Below are positions 1 to 8,640 of a stretch of 64,000 nucleotides of DNA, in pieces (within the stretch, counting starts at the first letter, position 1; each line of letters starts with the position of its first letter). Both the position numbers and the translations under genes were made by a program. The notes below the pieces were generated by a model. The model saw only the letters and a list, made by a program, of their open reading frames with translations. It was not told the origin of the DNA and searched no databases. This stretch comes from Arthrobacter sp. zg-Y820 (lineage in GTDB: Bacteria > Actinomycetota > Actinomycetes > Actinomycetales > Micrococcaceae), in the NCBI RefSeq assembly GCF_030142155.1, contig NZ_CP126247.1, positions 806,001-870,000 on the forward strand, written 5' to 3'.

Positions 1-1
1 C

Positions 2-865
2 CAGCTGGCCGCCGGCCAGGACATTGGAGCGGATATCGTCACGCTCACTGACTGGATGGCCGGACGGCTGATCCGGCTGGGGTACACGCAGGAACTGGAC
101 CGGGGCAACCTGCCCAACGCCGGGAATCTGCTGGCCGGGCTGCAGGACGTGGATTTTGATCCCGGGCGGAAGCATTCCCTCACCTGGCAGTCCGGGTTCG
201 CCGGCATCGTGTGGAACAAGGAGGCGTTCCCGCAGGGGCTGCGGAATGTCTCGGACCTGTGGCAGCCGGAGCTGAAGGGGCGGGTTGAAGTCCTGGATGA
301 AATGCGGGACACCATGGGGCTGCTGATGATGGAAAACGGCGTTGACGTCACGGGGAACTGGGGCAGCGATGAGTTCGAAAATGCCCTCGATGTTCTCGCC
401 AAGCAAATCTCGGACGGACAGATCCGCCAGGTCAAGGGCAATTCCTACAAGGAGGACCTGATTTCCGGCGACGCCCTGGCCGTCATCGGCTGGTCCGGCG
501 ACATCACCCAGCTGAACTTCGAGGAGGGCGACAAATGGGGGTTCGCCCTGCCCGAAGCGGGCGGCACCCTCTGGTCCGACAACCTGCTGGTTCCGATCGG
601 CTCGCCGCACAAGGCCAATGCGGAGAAGCTGATGAACTATTACCTGGAGCCGGAAAACGCTGCGACGGTCGCCGCTTACGTCAACTACATCTGCCCGGTG
701 GAGGGTGCCCGCGAAGCGATGGAATCCATCGATCCCGAACTGGCGGAGAACCCGTTGATCTTTCCCACCGAGGACTACCTGTCCCGCGCCCATGTGGTCC
801 GCACCCTCACCCCCGATGAGGAAACGGACTTCAGCGACCGGTTCCAGACCGCAATCGGCAACTGA
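2..865 (+). CDS. potD: Polyamine-type ABC transporter substrate-binding protein (5' end outside window)
   Basis: Lipid-anchored or periplasm-like binding protein of a PotABCD-type importer. The open frame runs off the left edge, so the signal peptide and first part are missing; the visible part reads from codon 2 of the window without a stop and begins with a DIVTLTDWMAGRLI segment typical of PotD-like proteins. It ends PDEETDFSDRFQTAIGN. Its stop overlaps the ATG of the ATPase gene by one base (TGATG), so the two are translationally coupled. Spermidine/putrescine as substrate is inferred from family resemblance; other small organic cations are possible. Confidence 0.85.
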   Translation, partial: QLAAGQDIGADIVTLTDWMAGRLIRLGYTQELDRGNLPNAGNLLAGLQDVDFDPGRKHSLTWQSGFAGIVWNKEAFPQGLRNVSDLWQPELKGRVEVLDEMRDTMGLLMMENGVDVTGNWGSDEFENALDVLAKQISDGQIRQVKGNSYKEDLISGDALAVIGWSGDITQLNFEEGDKWGFALPEAGGTLWSDNLLVPIGSPHKANAEKLMNYYLEPENAATVAAYVNYICPVEGAREAMESIDPELAENPLIFPTEDYLSRAHVVRTLTPDEETDFSDRFQTAIGN

Positions 866-2019
866 TGGCCGCCGTAGATCTGCTGCCGGAGCCCGGATCC
901 CGCCAGGAGGCTGCCGGGGGAGACCTGGTGCTCAGCGGACTCTCCAAGCGCTTTGCCGGGTTCACCGCCGTCGACCAGTTGGATCTGGTGATTCCCGCGG
1001 GCTCCTTCTTCGCGCTGCTGGGCCCCTCCGGCTGCGGCAAGACCACCACCCTGAGGATGGTCGCCGGGCTGGAACAGCCCACTGCCGGGACCATCAGCAT
1101 CGGCACCCGGGACATCACCGCGGCCGGGGCGCATCAGCGTCCGGTCAACACGGTGTTCCAGAACTATGCACTCTTTCCCCACATGAGCGTCCTGGACAAC
1201 GTGGCCTTTGGGCTCAAGCGGCGCAAGGTGCGCGATGCCGAAGCCCAGGCCAAAGCGGCGCTGGAACTGGTGGAACTGGGACACCTGGGCAGTCGCCGTC
1301 CCGCCCAGCTCTCCGGCGGGCAGCAGCAGCGCGTGGCCCTGGCCCGCGCCGTCGTCAACCGCCCTGCCGTCCTCCTGCTGGACGAACCGCTGGGCGCCCT
1401 GGACATGAAGTTGCGCCGGCAGATGCAGGGGGAGCTGAAGAAGATCCAAACCGAAGTCGGCCTGACCTTCGTCCACGTCACGCACGATCAGGAGGAGGCC
1501 ATGACCATGGCCGACACGGTCGCGGTCATGAACAGCGGACGGGTGGAACAGATGGGAGCACCCCGGGAACTGTATGAATTGCCGCGTACGGCCTTCGTGG
1601 CGAACTTCCTGGGCAAGTCCAACCTGATGCCCGCCGAGGTCATCGGAGAAGACGGGGAACACCTGCTGCTCCTGGCCGGCGGGCACCGCCTGCAGGTGCG
1701 CAAGGACAGGGCCACTGACCACAGCGGCCGGGTGCTGATCGGCATCCGGCCCGAAAAGCTGCTGATGAGGCCGGGTGCGGCGGAACCGGCCGGGACAACT
1801 CTGCGGGGACTGGTCCTGGACGCCTCGTTCACCGGGGCCAGCACCGAGTACCTGGTGGAGGTGGAAGGGATGGGCCCGATGGGTGTCTTCAGCCAGAACC
1901 ACGGCGGTGTCCTGGCGGCGGCGGGGGACCGGGTGGCACTGAGCTGGGACGCCGGGCACGCGTTTGGGCTCAGTGGCACCGAGGACCGCGACGCCGGCGC
2001 AGGCGAGGACGCCCTCTGA
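865..2019 (+). CDS. potA: ABC transporter ATP-binding protein, PotA type
   Basis: Cytoplasmic ATPase of the importer, 384 aa. Walker A is GPSGCGKTT (about residue 53), the signature is LSGGQQQR, Walker B reads [11 protein letters not shown], and the H-loop is [11 protein letters not shown]-terminal TOBE-like region of about 120 residues follows ([10 protein letters not shown]), as usual for PotA/MalK-type subunits. It starts on the last base of the preceding stop and its own TGA overlaps the ATG of the permease, so the four genes form one tightly coupled operon. Confidence 0.92.
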   Translation: MAAVDLLPEPGSRQEAAGGDLVLSGLSKRFAGFTAVDQLDLVIPAGSFFALLGPSGCGKTTTLRMVAGLEQPTAGTISIGTRDITAAGAHQRPVNTVFQNYALFPHMSVLDNVAFGLKRRKVRDAEAQAKAALELVELGHLGSRRPAQLSGGQQQRVALARAVVNRPAVLLLDEPLGALDMKLRRQMQGELKKIQTEVGLTFVHVTHDQEEAMTMADTVAVMNSGRVEQMGAPRELYELPRTAFVANFLGKSNLMPAEVIGEDGEHLLLLAGGHRLQVRKDRATDHSGRVLIGIRPEKLLMRPGAAEPAGTTLRGLVLDASFTGASTEYLVEVEGMGPMGVFSQNHGGVLAAAGDRVALSWDAGHAFGLSGTEDRDAGAGEDAL

Positions 2020-2963
2020 TGGCGCTGCTCACCGCGGCCGGCGGAAAAGCGGGGGCCGGCGGAGCGGGAACGGCCGGCGGCGATCCGGAGCTCGACGCCG
2101 CGCGCCGCAACGGCCGCACGGGATACCTGCTGATCCTGCCGGGATTCCTCTTTATGCTCCTGTTTTTCGTCCTGCCGGTCTTCTCCCTGCTGGCCACCTC
2201 CCTGTACGTGAAACCCGAGGGCGCGGACATCGGCCAGTTCGTGCCGGCACTGGAATTCGGCAACTACGCGGTGGTGCTCCAGGACTATTGGCCGGCAATT
2301 GTTCGATCCTTTGGCTTCGCGCTCGCGGCTACTGTCGCAGCGCTCCTGATCGGCTACCCCATGGCCTATCTGGTGGCAGTCCGGCTGCGGGAGCATCGGC
2401 TGCTCAAAGGAATCCTCCTGGTGCTGATCATCGCCCCGTTCTTCACCAGTTTCATCCTCCGGACCCAAGCCTGGAAGCAGATCCTGTCCGACGAAGGACC
2501 GGTGGTCGCGGTCCTGCGGACGCTGTCCCTGCTGCCGGAGGACGGCCGGCTGACCGCCACGGCCTTCGCCGTGATTTGCGGCCTGACCTATAATTTCCTG
2601 CCGTTCATGACGCTGCCCATCTATGCCTCGCTGGAACGGATGGACATCCGGATGATTGAAGCCGGCGGCGACCTCTACGCCAGTCCGGCCAGCACCTTCC
2701 GCCGGATCACCCTTCCGTTGTCCCTGCCCGGAGTGATCGCCGGAACCCTGCTCACCTTCATTCCGGCAACGGGGGACTATGTGAACGCCGCGCTGCTCGG
2801 CAACAACCAGAACACCACGATGATCGGGCAGGTGATCGATTCACGGTTCTTCCGGGTGGTGGACTATCCCGGAGCCGCGGCGCTGTCCTTCCTGCTGATG
2901 CTGGCGATCCTGTTCCTCGTGATCCTGTACGTCCGGCGCTTCGGCACCAAGGAACTGATGTGA
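2019..2963 (+). CDS. potB: ABC transporter permease, PotB type
   Basis: Inner-membrane permease of 314 aa with a hydrophilic N-terminal stretch of about 40 residues and then about six hydrophobic helices. The binding-protein-dependent permease loop (EAGGDLYASPASTFRRITLPLSLPG) near residue 210 contacts the ATPase. The order binding protein, ATPase, PotB, PotC with overlapping ends supports a single heteromeric importer. The N-terminal region is rich in Gly/Ala and may be disordered. Confidence 0.9.
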   Translation: MALLTAAGGKAGAGGAGTAGGDPELDAARRNGRTGYLLILPGFLFMLLFFVLPVFSLLATSLYVKPEGADIGQFVPALEFGNYAVVLQDYWPAIVRSFGFALAATVAALLIGYPMAYLVAVRLREHRLLKGILLVLIIAPFFTSFILRTQAWKQILSDEGPVVAVLRTLSLLPEDGRLTATAFAVICGLTYNFLPFMTLPIYASLERMDIRMIEAGGDLYASPASTFRRITLPLSLPGVIAGTLLTFIPATGDYVNAALLGNNQNTTMIGQVIDSRFFRVVDYPGAAALSFLLMLAILFLVILYVRRFGTKELM

Positions 2964-3787
2964 GGGCTCCCATGCACACGAACGCTCCCCTTCAGAGGGC
3001 CATTGGCCGCTGCCTGGTTCCGGTCAGCGGCGGGCTCGCGTTCCTGTTCCTGCTGATACCGATCGGCTATGTGTTCGCCTTTTCCTTCAACGATGCCGGA
3101 CGCACCAACCTCACCTGGCGCGGGTTCACGCTGGCCAACTGGCAGAACCCCTGCGGTGCCCCCGAAGTGTGCGAGTCGCTGGCGAACAGCCTGCAGATCG
3201 GCGTGATTTCCACGGTGCTGGCAACAGCCCTGGGAACGGCCATCGCCGTCGGGCTGGTGCGCTACCGCTTCCGCTTCAGCGCCACCGCCAACATGCTCAT
3301 TTTCCTTCCGCTGGCCACGCCCGAGGTGGTGCTGGGTGCCTCGCTGCTGGCGCAGTTCCTCAACGTGGGCGCCGAACTGGGCAAGGGAACGCTCATCATC
3401 GCGCACACCATGTTCTGCATTTCGTTTGTGGTGGTGACGGTGAAGGCGAGAGTCGCCGGGCTCGACCCGAAGCTGGAGGAGGCCGCAGCGGATCTCTACG
3501 CCTCACCGCTGCAGGCGTTCTGGCGGATCACCTTTCCCCTGCTGCTGCCGGGCATCATGGCTGCCGCACTGTTGGCCTTCGCCATGAGCTTTGACGATTT
3601 CATCATTACCAATTTCAATTCCGGGAACGTTGATACTTTTCCAAAGTTCATTTACGTGGCAGCGACCCGCGGGATTCCGGCGCAGGCCAATGTCATTGGC
3701 TCGATAATGTTCATTGTCTCGCTGCTGCTGGTTGTCGGCGGGCAGGTCCTTGCCCATCACCGGGCCAAGCAGCTCGCTGCCAGATAA
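2960..3787 (+). CDS. potC: ABC transporter permease, PotC type
   Basis: Second permease, 275 aa with about six membrane helices. The coupling loop is EAAADLYASPLQAFWRITFPLLLPG near residue 175. The frame opens with a GTG at 2960 that overlaps the previous TGA; an ATG at 2972 is an alternative start, four codons in. It is the last gene of the operon; no strong hairpin follows, only a 19-bp tandem duplication. Confidence 0.9.
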   Translation: MRAPMHTNAPLQRAIGRCLVPVSGGLAFLFLLIPIGYVFAFSFNDAGRTNLTWRGFTLANWQNPCGAPEVCESLANSLQIGVISTVLATALGTAIAVGLVRYRFRFSATANMLIFLPLATPEVVLGASLLAQFLNVGAELGKGTLIIAHTMFCISFVVVTVKARVAGLDPKLEEAAADLYASPLQAFWRITFPLLLPGIMAAALLAFAMSFDDFIITNFNSGNVDTFPKFIYVAATRGIPAQANVIGSIMFIVSLLLVVGGQVLAHHRAKQLAAR

Positions 3788-3819
3788 ACGGCTGCCAGAC
3801 AGCTGGCCGCCAGACGCCG

Positions 3820-3857
3820 GAACCGGGGACCATCAGCGGAACCGCGGACCATCAGCG
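3820..3857. repeat. Two tandem 19-bp units
   Basis: Two adjacent copies of GAACCGNGGACCATCAGCG differing at one base, lying between the convergent potC and DUF3253 genes. The second unit covers the stop codon of the minus-strand gene, so the end of that protein (IRIRRPR) may have been altered by the duplication. Confidence 0.75.
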
Positions 3858-4175
3858 GGGTCGGCGGATCCGGATGGGGCCCCTGGCCGCGGCCAGGTCG
3901 ACCACGTTGCCGTGCTGGGTTATTTCCACCTCGCCGCGCTCGGCCAGCCGTGCGGCAGCCCGGCGCACCGGTTCCATGAGCGGCCGCCAATCTTCCGGTG
4001 CAACGGCGCGTGCCGCATCCGAGGGACAGATGGTGGAGGTCTCAGCCCGTGCAGCGAGCAGGGCCAGGATGGCTGCTTCCAGCTGGCCCTCCCCGGCACG
4101 GCCCGGTTCCCCGCTGGCGGTCGCTGCCGGGTGCTCCCCGGCGTCGTGCCGGTTCCGGTTCTCCATGGAGACCAT
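3852..4175 (-). CDS. DUF3253 domain protein
   Basis: Small soluble protein of about 107 aa if translation begins at the ATG at 4175; a longer frame opens at 4214. The conserved part runs from EAAILALLAARAETSTICPSDAARAVAP to the end. It looks like a winged-helix fold and resembles the DUF3253 family, found in proteobacteria and actinobacteria, whose biochemical role is unknown. It converges with the potABCD operon and diverges from the AHSA1 gene. Confidence 0.75.
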   Translation of the reverse strand: MVSMENRNRHDAGEHPAATASGEPGRAGEGQLEAAILALLAARAETSTICPSDAARAVAPEDWRPLMEPVRRAAARLAERGEVEITQHGNVVDLAAARGPIRIRRPR

Positions 4176-4297
4176 TGTGCCTGCCAAAACGGCCACGGCA
4201 ACGGTTCTGCCCATCCGGATCAGCGGAGGGGATCCCAGATCCGCCCTCAGCGGTTCACACTGGACAAAACGTGCCGCCCGCCTCGAAAGGAACTGCC

Positions 4298-4783
4298 ATG
4301 AGGGATCCCATATCTCCGCAGAGCCCCGAAGAGCAACTGCTCATCGAGCGGGCCTTTCCCGTTCCGCAGCAGGCCGTCTATGACGCCTGGGCAGATCTGT
4401 CCGCCGCGACCGAATGGTGGGGGCCCGAAGGGTTCATGGTTCCGGCCGACCGCGTCAGCAGCGAGAACCGGGTGGGCGGGACCTACCGTGCCTGCATGGT
4501 CAACACGGTCACCGGCGACGAGCTGTGGTGGGGAGGCGTCCTGCGGAACATTGAGCCGCCGAACCGGCTCGCCATGACCCAGCAGTGGCTGGGCGCGGAC
4601 GGAACCCCGGCGAGTTCGGAAACACTTATCACCGTGGACCTGTTCCCGCATCACGACGGCACGCGCATGGTTTTCCGGCAGGGACCGTTCACCGACCGGC
4701 GTGATGCGGACGGCCACCGGACGGGTTGGAACTCGTCCTTTGACCGGCTCTCGCGCTACCTTGCGCGGCACCGCGGCGAGTGA
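4298..4783 (+). CDS. SRPBCC / AHSA1 family protein
   Basis: 161-aa protein with the START-like helix-grip fold of the AHSA1 family (EEQLLIERAFPVPQQAVYDAWADLSAATEWWGPEGF near the N-terminus, GWNSSFDRLSRYL at the C-terminus). Such proteins bind small hydrophobic ligands or act as stand-alone stress proteins; the ligand cannot be read from sequence. The start is the ATG at 4298, preceded by AAAGGA. The longer upstream frame lacks family similarity and is rejected. It stands as a single gene. Confidence 0.85.
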   Translation: MRDPISPQSPEEQLLIERAFPVPQQAVYDAWADLSAATEWWGPEGFMVPADRVSSENRVGGTYRACMVNTVTGDELWWGGVLRNIEPPNRLAMTQQWLGADGTPASSETLITVDLFPHHDGTRMVFRQGPFTDRRDADGHRTGWNSSFDRLSRYLARHRGE

Positions 4784-4958
4784 CCGCGGCGAGCGTTTGC
4801 GGGGAGCGACCGCGGCGGATGCCGCCGTCGTCGTCGTGCGCGGTGTGATTCAGAACCTGCCGGGCGTGAAATAAGCCGGCGGCCTTTGCAGTTGCACCTA
4901 ATAACGTGTCCGGGGCAAACAGCTCTGGGACACCCATGCAACGAAAGGCCGAAATTAC

Positions 4959-5948
4959 ATGACTGTCCCGCTTTCGATCCTCGATCTGGCCATCATCGAC
5001 GAGGGCGAAACCGCGCGCGACTCCTTCGCGTCCAGCCTGGCCCTGGCCCGGCATGCCGAGAAGCTGGGCTACACGCGGATTTGGTACGCCGAGCACCACA
5101 ACATGCCCACCATCGCCTCGTCCGCGACCAGCGTCCTGGTCGGTTACATCGCCGCCAACACGCAGAGCATCCGGTTGGGCGCCGGCGGAGTCATGCTGCC
5201 CAACCATGCACCGCTCACCATCGCTGAGCAGTTCGGCACGCTGGAAACCCTCTTCCCGGGGCGCATCGACCTGGGTCTGGGCCGTGCACCGGGCAGCGAC
5301 CAAAAGACCATGCGCGCGCTGCGCCGCGACCCGATGTCGGCCGACAGCTTCCCGCAGGATGTGCAGGAGCTGCAGGGATACCTCACCGGCAACACGCTCA
5401 TTCCCGGCATCGACGCCACCCCGGGGAAGGGCACCAACGTGCCGTTGTACATCCTGGGCTCGTCCCTGTTCGGCGCCAAGCTGGCTGCCGCGCTGGGGCT
5501 GCCGTACTCCTTTGCATCGCATTTCGCTCCGCAGGCCCTGCAGGACGCAGTGGCCATATACCGCCGCGACTTCCGGCCCTCCGAACAGCTGGCGGAGCCG
5601 TACGTCATTGCCGGCGTCAACGCCATCGCCGCTGACACCACGGAAGAAGCACGGCAGATGTTCGAGGACGGACAGCGCCGCCGCGTCACCCAGCTCTTCG
5701 GACGCGACCGGACCTTCACGCCCGAGGAAGCCGATCTCATCCTGGAATCCCCGGGCGGCCAGCAGGTCAAGCAGATGGGCCGCTACTCCGCAGTGGGCAC
5801 CCCCGCCGAGGTCCGGGACTACCTGGACTGGTTCGCCACCCACGCCGACGCCGACGAGCTGATCATCGCCACCCAGACCGCCACCCTCGAGCCCCGGCTG
5901 CACTCGTTCGAGCTGCTGGCCGGGGTCACGGAGCTGGCCAAGGCATAG
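4959..5948 (+). CDS. LLM-class flavin-dependent oxidoreductase (MsnO8-like)
   Basis: 329-aa bacterial-luciferase-like TIM-barrel monooxygenase. Diagnostic stretches are [15 protein letters not shown] at the N-terminus, [39 protein letters not shown] and [11 protein letters not shown]; these match the MsnO8 subgroup, which uses FMNH2 from a separate reductase. The substrate is unknown. The start ATG follows a purine-rich AACGAAAGG. It is monocistronic; the region downstream to 6274 holds dispersed repeats and no gene. Confidence 0.87.
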   Translation: MTVPLSILDLAIIDEGETARDSFASSLALARHAEKLGYTRIWYAEHHNMPTIASSATSVLVGYIAANTQSIRLGAGGVMLPNHAPLTIAEQFGTLETLFPGRIDLGLGRAPGSDQKTMRALRRDPMSADSFPQDVQELQGYLTGNTLIPGIDATPGKGTNVPLYILGSSLFGAKLAAALGLPYSFASHFAPQALQDAVAIYRRDFRPSEQLAEPYVIAGVNAIAADTTEEARQMFEDGQRRRVTQLFGRDRTFTPEEADLILESPGGQQVKQMGRYSAVGTPAEVRDYLDWFATHADADELIIATQTATLEPRLHSFELLAGVTELAKA

Positions 5949-6066
5949 CCCGACGGCGCCGGTCCCGGTCCCTCGCGCTACGCTCGGCTGCCCTCGGCGT
6001 CCTCCGGGCGCCGGGCAGATTCCGGGCCGGGCTGGAGCACGGGCGGTGGAAGTCCCTCTCAGCTGC

Positions 6067-6205
6067 GAGAGAGCAGCTATGGCGGGTTTCGGCTTCCCCC
6101 GCGATCCGAGAGCGCAGATATGGCGGGTTAAATCGTGCTTTTCCCGCCATAGCTGCGCTTTCGCTGTGCCCGGCGGGCCGAAACCGACCATATCTGCGCT
6201 TTCGG
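6067..6205. repeat. Cluster of four copies of a dispersed ~22-bp intergenic repeat
   Basis: Four copies of the consensus GAGAGYGCAGMTATGGCGGG lie in a 326-bp gene-free gap (5949-6274). Plus-strand copies are at 6067-6089 and 6107-6130; minus-strand copies are at 6143-6163 and 6184-6205. The second and third copies form an inverted pair with about 20-bp arms and two mismatches around a short spacer. Further copies occur at 53296-53482. No protein explains them. Confidence 0.8.
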
Positions 6206-6274
6206 TGTGGTCGGCAGTCCGAAGCGCAGACCGTGTCCGCCCGACCGCTGCGGTGCCTGTGCCAGAATCGACGC

Positions 6275-6742
6275 ATGATTGAAACTCCGCAGGTCATCCA
6301 GTGTTCCGTCGGCATGCGCTGGGGAGACATGGACGCCTACGGGCATGTGAACAACGTGGAAATCCTCCGAATTCTGGAAGAAGCCCGCATCCATGCCTTC
6401 GGCCCGCCCGGCGGCACCGGGGGACCGGGCCGGGAACCCGTCGTCGCGCTCTTCAACAACGTGCCAGCGGGGACCCAGGCACTGGTCGCCGAGCACCGGG
6501 TGAAATACCTGTCACCGCTGACGTACCGGAACATTCCGGCTGACATTGCCGTCTGGATTAGTGCACTCAAAGGGGCCAGCCTCACCATTGCCTACGTCAT
6601 CCGCGATCCCGTCACCGCGCAGACCTGCGCGAAGGCGGAGACAACCCTCGCCTTCGTCGACGGCGATACGGGCCGGCTGCTGCGGATTGCGCCGGAGCAG
6701 AAGGCTCTGATGCTGCCGTATCTCGGGGCTTCCGTTTTCTAG
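6275..6742 (+). CDS. Acyl-CoA thioesterase, 4HBT hotdog fold
   Basis: 155-aa single-domain hotdog protein. The motif MRWGDMDAYGHVNNVEILRILEEAR carries the catalytic Asp/His/Asn arrangement of YbgC-type 4-hydroxybenzoyl-CoA thioesterases. The C-terminal half (VKYLSPLTYRNIPADIAVWI, TLAFVDGDTGRLLRI) also fits. The ATG at 6275 is chosen because the preceding 14 codons lie outside the domain. It is flanked on both sides by intergenic repeats and has no operon partner. Confidence 0.87.
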   Translation: MIETPQVIQCSVGMRWGDMDAYGHVNNVEILRILEEARIHAFGPPGGTGGPGREPVVALFNNVPAGTQALVAEHRVKYLSPLTYRNIPADIAVWISALKGASLTIAYVIRDPVTAQTCAKAETTLAFVDGDTGRLLRIAPEQKALMLPYLGASVF

Positions 6743-6807
6743 GCGATATGTCTTCCAACCGATAGGAAGAACCTCCAAACTATGGGGGCGCCGTCGCGGG
6801 CCATGAA

Positions 6808-7085
6808 GCCCGCCGTATCTGCACGCTGGAGCGGCCGGGTGAATCTCTCGTGCAGGTCAGGCACTCTGAAAGGCCGCATGGGAATCTCTCGTGCAGATCA
6901 GGCACTCTGAAGGGCCGTTTTCGTCGCTTTGAGGACGTGATCTGCACGAAGGATTTATCCGGAGGACCTGATCTGCACGAAGGATGCCGAAAAGCCCATT
7001 AGTGCCTCCCGCGGTGCCGCAACCGACCCCGAAAGTGCAGCTCTGGGGGGATACTGTCCGCGATAGTACAGATCTGAGGGGATTG
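6808..7085. repeat. Second repeat cluster in a 523-bp gene-free region (6743-7265)
   Basis: Contains a minus copy of the GCAGATAYGGCGGG family near 6808-6826. Two 36-bp direct repeats follow at 6841-6876 and 6882-6917 (two mismatches, core TCGTGCAGATCAGG). Two inverted copies of that core lie at about 6935-6954 and 6967-6988. Degenerate copies at 7030-7052 and 7061-7082 carry GTGCAGCTCTGG and GTACAGATCTGA. No credible ORF covers the stretch. Confidence 0.75.
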
Positions 7086-7153
7086 GACCTTGGGATGAAC
7101 CCGTTGACTGTCCAAACGCCCCACCCAACAAACACCCCGCCCAAAACCCACCC

Positions 7154-7180
7154 GTCCCGGCCAGTATCACTCGCCGGGAC
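7154..7180. promoter_or_regulatory. Inverted repeat upstream of the double TetR gene
   Basis: Perfect 8-bp arms GTCCCGGC and GCCGGGAC separated by 11 bp, about 85 bp before the regulator start. The arms resemble the TCCC/GGGA half-sites found at three promoters inside the neighbouring steroid island but have a longer spacer. Autoregulation is inference. Confidence 0.45.
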
Positions 7181-7265
7181 CGCCGCCACCGGTCCTTCAG
7201 CGCTGTGATAAAGATTGGGTGGCCGAAGCTGACGGAGTTTCGGGCCGGAGAGCATCGGATGGGCA

Positions 7266-8600
7266 GTGGCGCAGCGCAAGACAGACCGAAAGAATCTGCA
7301 GGGGGAACAGACCCGTACCCGGATTCTCGAAGAAACCATGCACCTGACCGCCCGGTATGGGTACGACGGCACCAAGCTTGCCATGGTCAGAAAGGCCACC
7401 GGCCTCTCAGCCAGTTCCATTTACTGGCATTTCGCCAACAAGGACCAGCTGATCGCAGCAGCCTTGGAACAAGCATTCACCGTGCAGTCGCAGTCCCTGC
7501 CCAACTGGTTGGAGTCTTCGCCGGGGGAGTCCCGGAGGGCCGACCTGTACAGCAATATCCTGCAGCTGCCCCGGCTTGACTCCAAGATGGATTACTGGCG
7601 GTTTGGCCTCCAGCTGACCGTGGTCCACCCGCCGGTCGCTTCACCGGCCCGGGACCGGTTCCTGCAGATCCGCCGCGAGAGCACTGACTGGCTGGCCCGG
7701 TGGTGGGAGCGGACCCTGCCGGAACAGATGGAGCAGCGAAAGGCTGCGGCGCTGCTGCTGGGCAGGTGCACCCTGGCTATCCGCGACAGTGAGTTCATCC
7801 AACGGCACGGCAGCCGGCAGCTCGACGGCGGCCGCGTCACCTGGCTGATCTCGGCATGCTTGGACATCATGGCGGACCTGACCGTTGAACTGGCTCCGGA
7901 CCGGCGGCTTGATGCCGTGTTCGAGCCGGTACCGCCGGTCTACGAACCGGTCCCGTCTGCCGCGGCGGCCGGAGCCGAGGGCGGGCGCGAGGCGTTCCTG
8001 CGGGCTGCGGAGGAAACCATAGCGGAGTTCGGCTACGACGGCGTCACCGTCGCCAGAGTGTGCGAGAAGGCTGCCCTTCCAGCCAGTTCGCTGTACTGGT
8101 CCTTCAAGGACAAGGACGCCCTGATCGCGACTGTGATCGACAATGCCCGCCGCGGCTGGGAGACCGCACGGCCGAATCTGCAGCCGCGGCCCGCCGACGG
8201 CGACTGGTCGGTCATCCTGCGCGGGTTCTTCCTGCGTGCCCTGGAGGGTCGTGCCGCGGAAACACGGATCCGGCGGCTGGGACTGCTGCTGATGCTTCAA
8301 CCCGCCGTTGGACCCGAGGGGAGCAGCCAGCGCCTGGAGCCGGTGCTGCAGAGCATGCAAAGCATGACCGGGGAATGGCTCCGAAGCGTGCTTTCCCCGG
8401 AGCTGGCGGAGGAACCGAGGGCGGAGCTGGCCGACTATCTGTCCGAGTGCATTTTCCGGATTCTTGACGGGCTTATGCTGAGCCGGCAGATCGACGGAAG
8501 CCACTGGGACCCCGAGGTGCTGGCGGAACTGACGAGCACGGCGCTGTACCGTGTCGCCGCCCTGGTTCAGGGCGGCGACACCATCCCCGGCGGATCCTGA
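7266..8600 (+). CDS. Double-domain TetR-family transcriptional regulator
   Basis: 444-aa protein with two complete TetR units in tandem. The first DNA-binding domain is at about residues 15-60 (TRTRILEETMHLTARYGYDGTKL, ending SASSIYWHFANKDQLI). The second is at about 240-290 (FLRAAEETIAEFGYDGVTV, ending PASSLYWSFKDKDALI). Each is followed by a helical ligand-binding region, so one chain may mimic a TetR dimer. GTG start; no strong Shine-Dalgarno. It converges with the minus-strand hsaB operon and is a plausible regulator of steroid catabolism, by position only. Confidence 0.85.
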   Translation: MAQRKTDRKNLQGEQTRTRILEETMHLTARYGYDGTKLAMVRKATGLSASSIYWHFANKDQLIAAALEQAFTVQSQSLPNWLESSPGESRRADLYSNILQLPRLDSKMDYWRFGLQLTVVHPPVASPARDRFLQIRRESTDWLARWWERTLPEQMEQRKAAALLLGRCTLAIRDSEFIQRHGSRQLDGGRVTWLISACLDIMADLTVELAPDRRLDAVFEPVPPVYEPVPSAAAAGAEGGREAFLRAAEETIAEFGYDGVTVARVCEKAALPASSLYWSFKDKDALIATVIDNARRGWETARPNLQPRPADGDWSVILRGFFLRALEGRAAETRIRRLGLLLMLQPAVGPEGSSQRLEPVLQSMQSMTGEWLRSVLSPELAEEPRAELADYLSECIFRILDGLMLSRQIDGSHWDPEVLAELTSTALYRVAALVQGGDTIPGGS

Positions 8601-8640
8601 TCCCGGCAGCTGCTGGAACCAGGACCGTCCGGGACGCCGA

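Noticed and set aside
4959..5948. LLM oxidoreductase as part of the steroid island
   Set aside because: It is separated by two repeat-rich gaps and an unrelated thioesterase, and MsnO8-like proteins are widespread.
6067..6205. Repeats as ends of an insertion sequence
   Set aside because: No transposase frame lies between or beside the copies and no target-site duplication was seen.
6808..7085. Repeat cluster as a CRISPR array
   Set aside because: Units differ in orientation and spacing, there are no regular spacers, and no cas genes are in the window.
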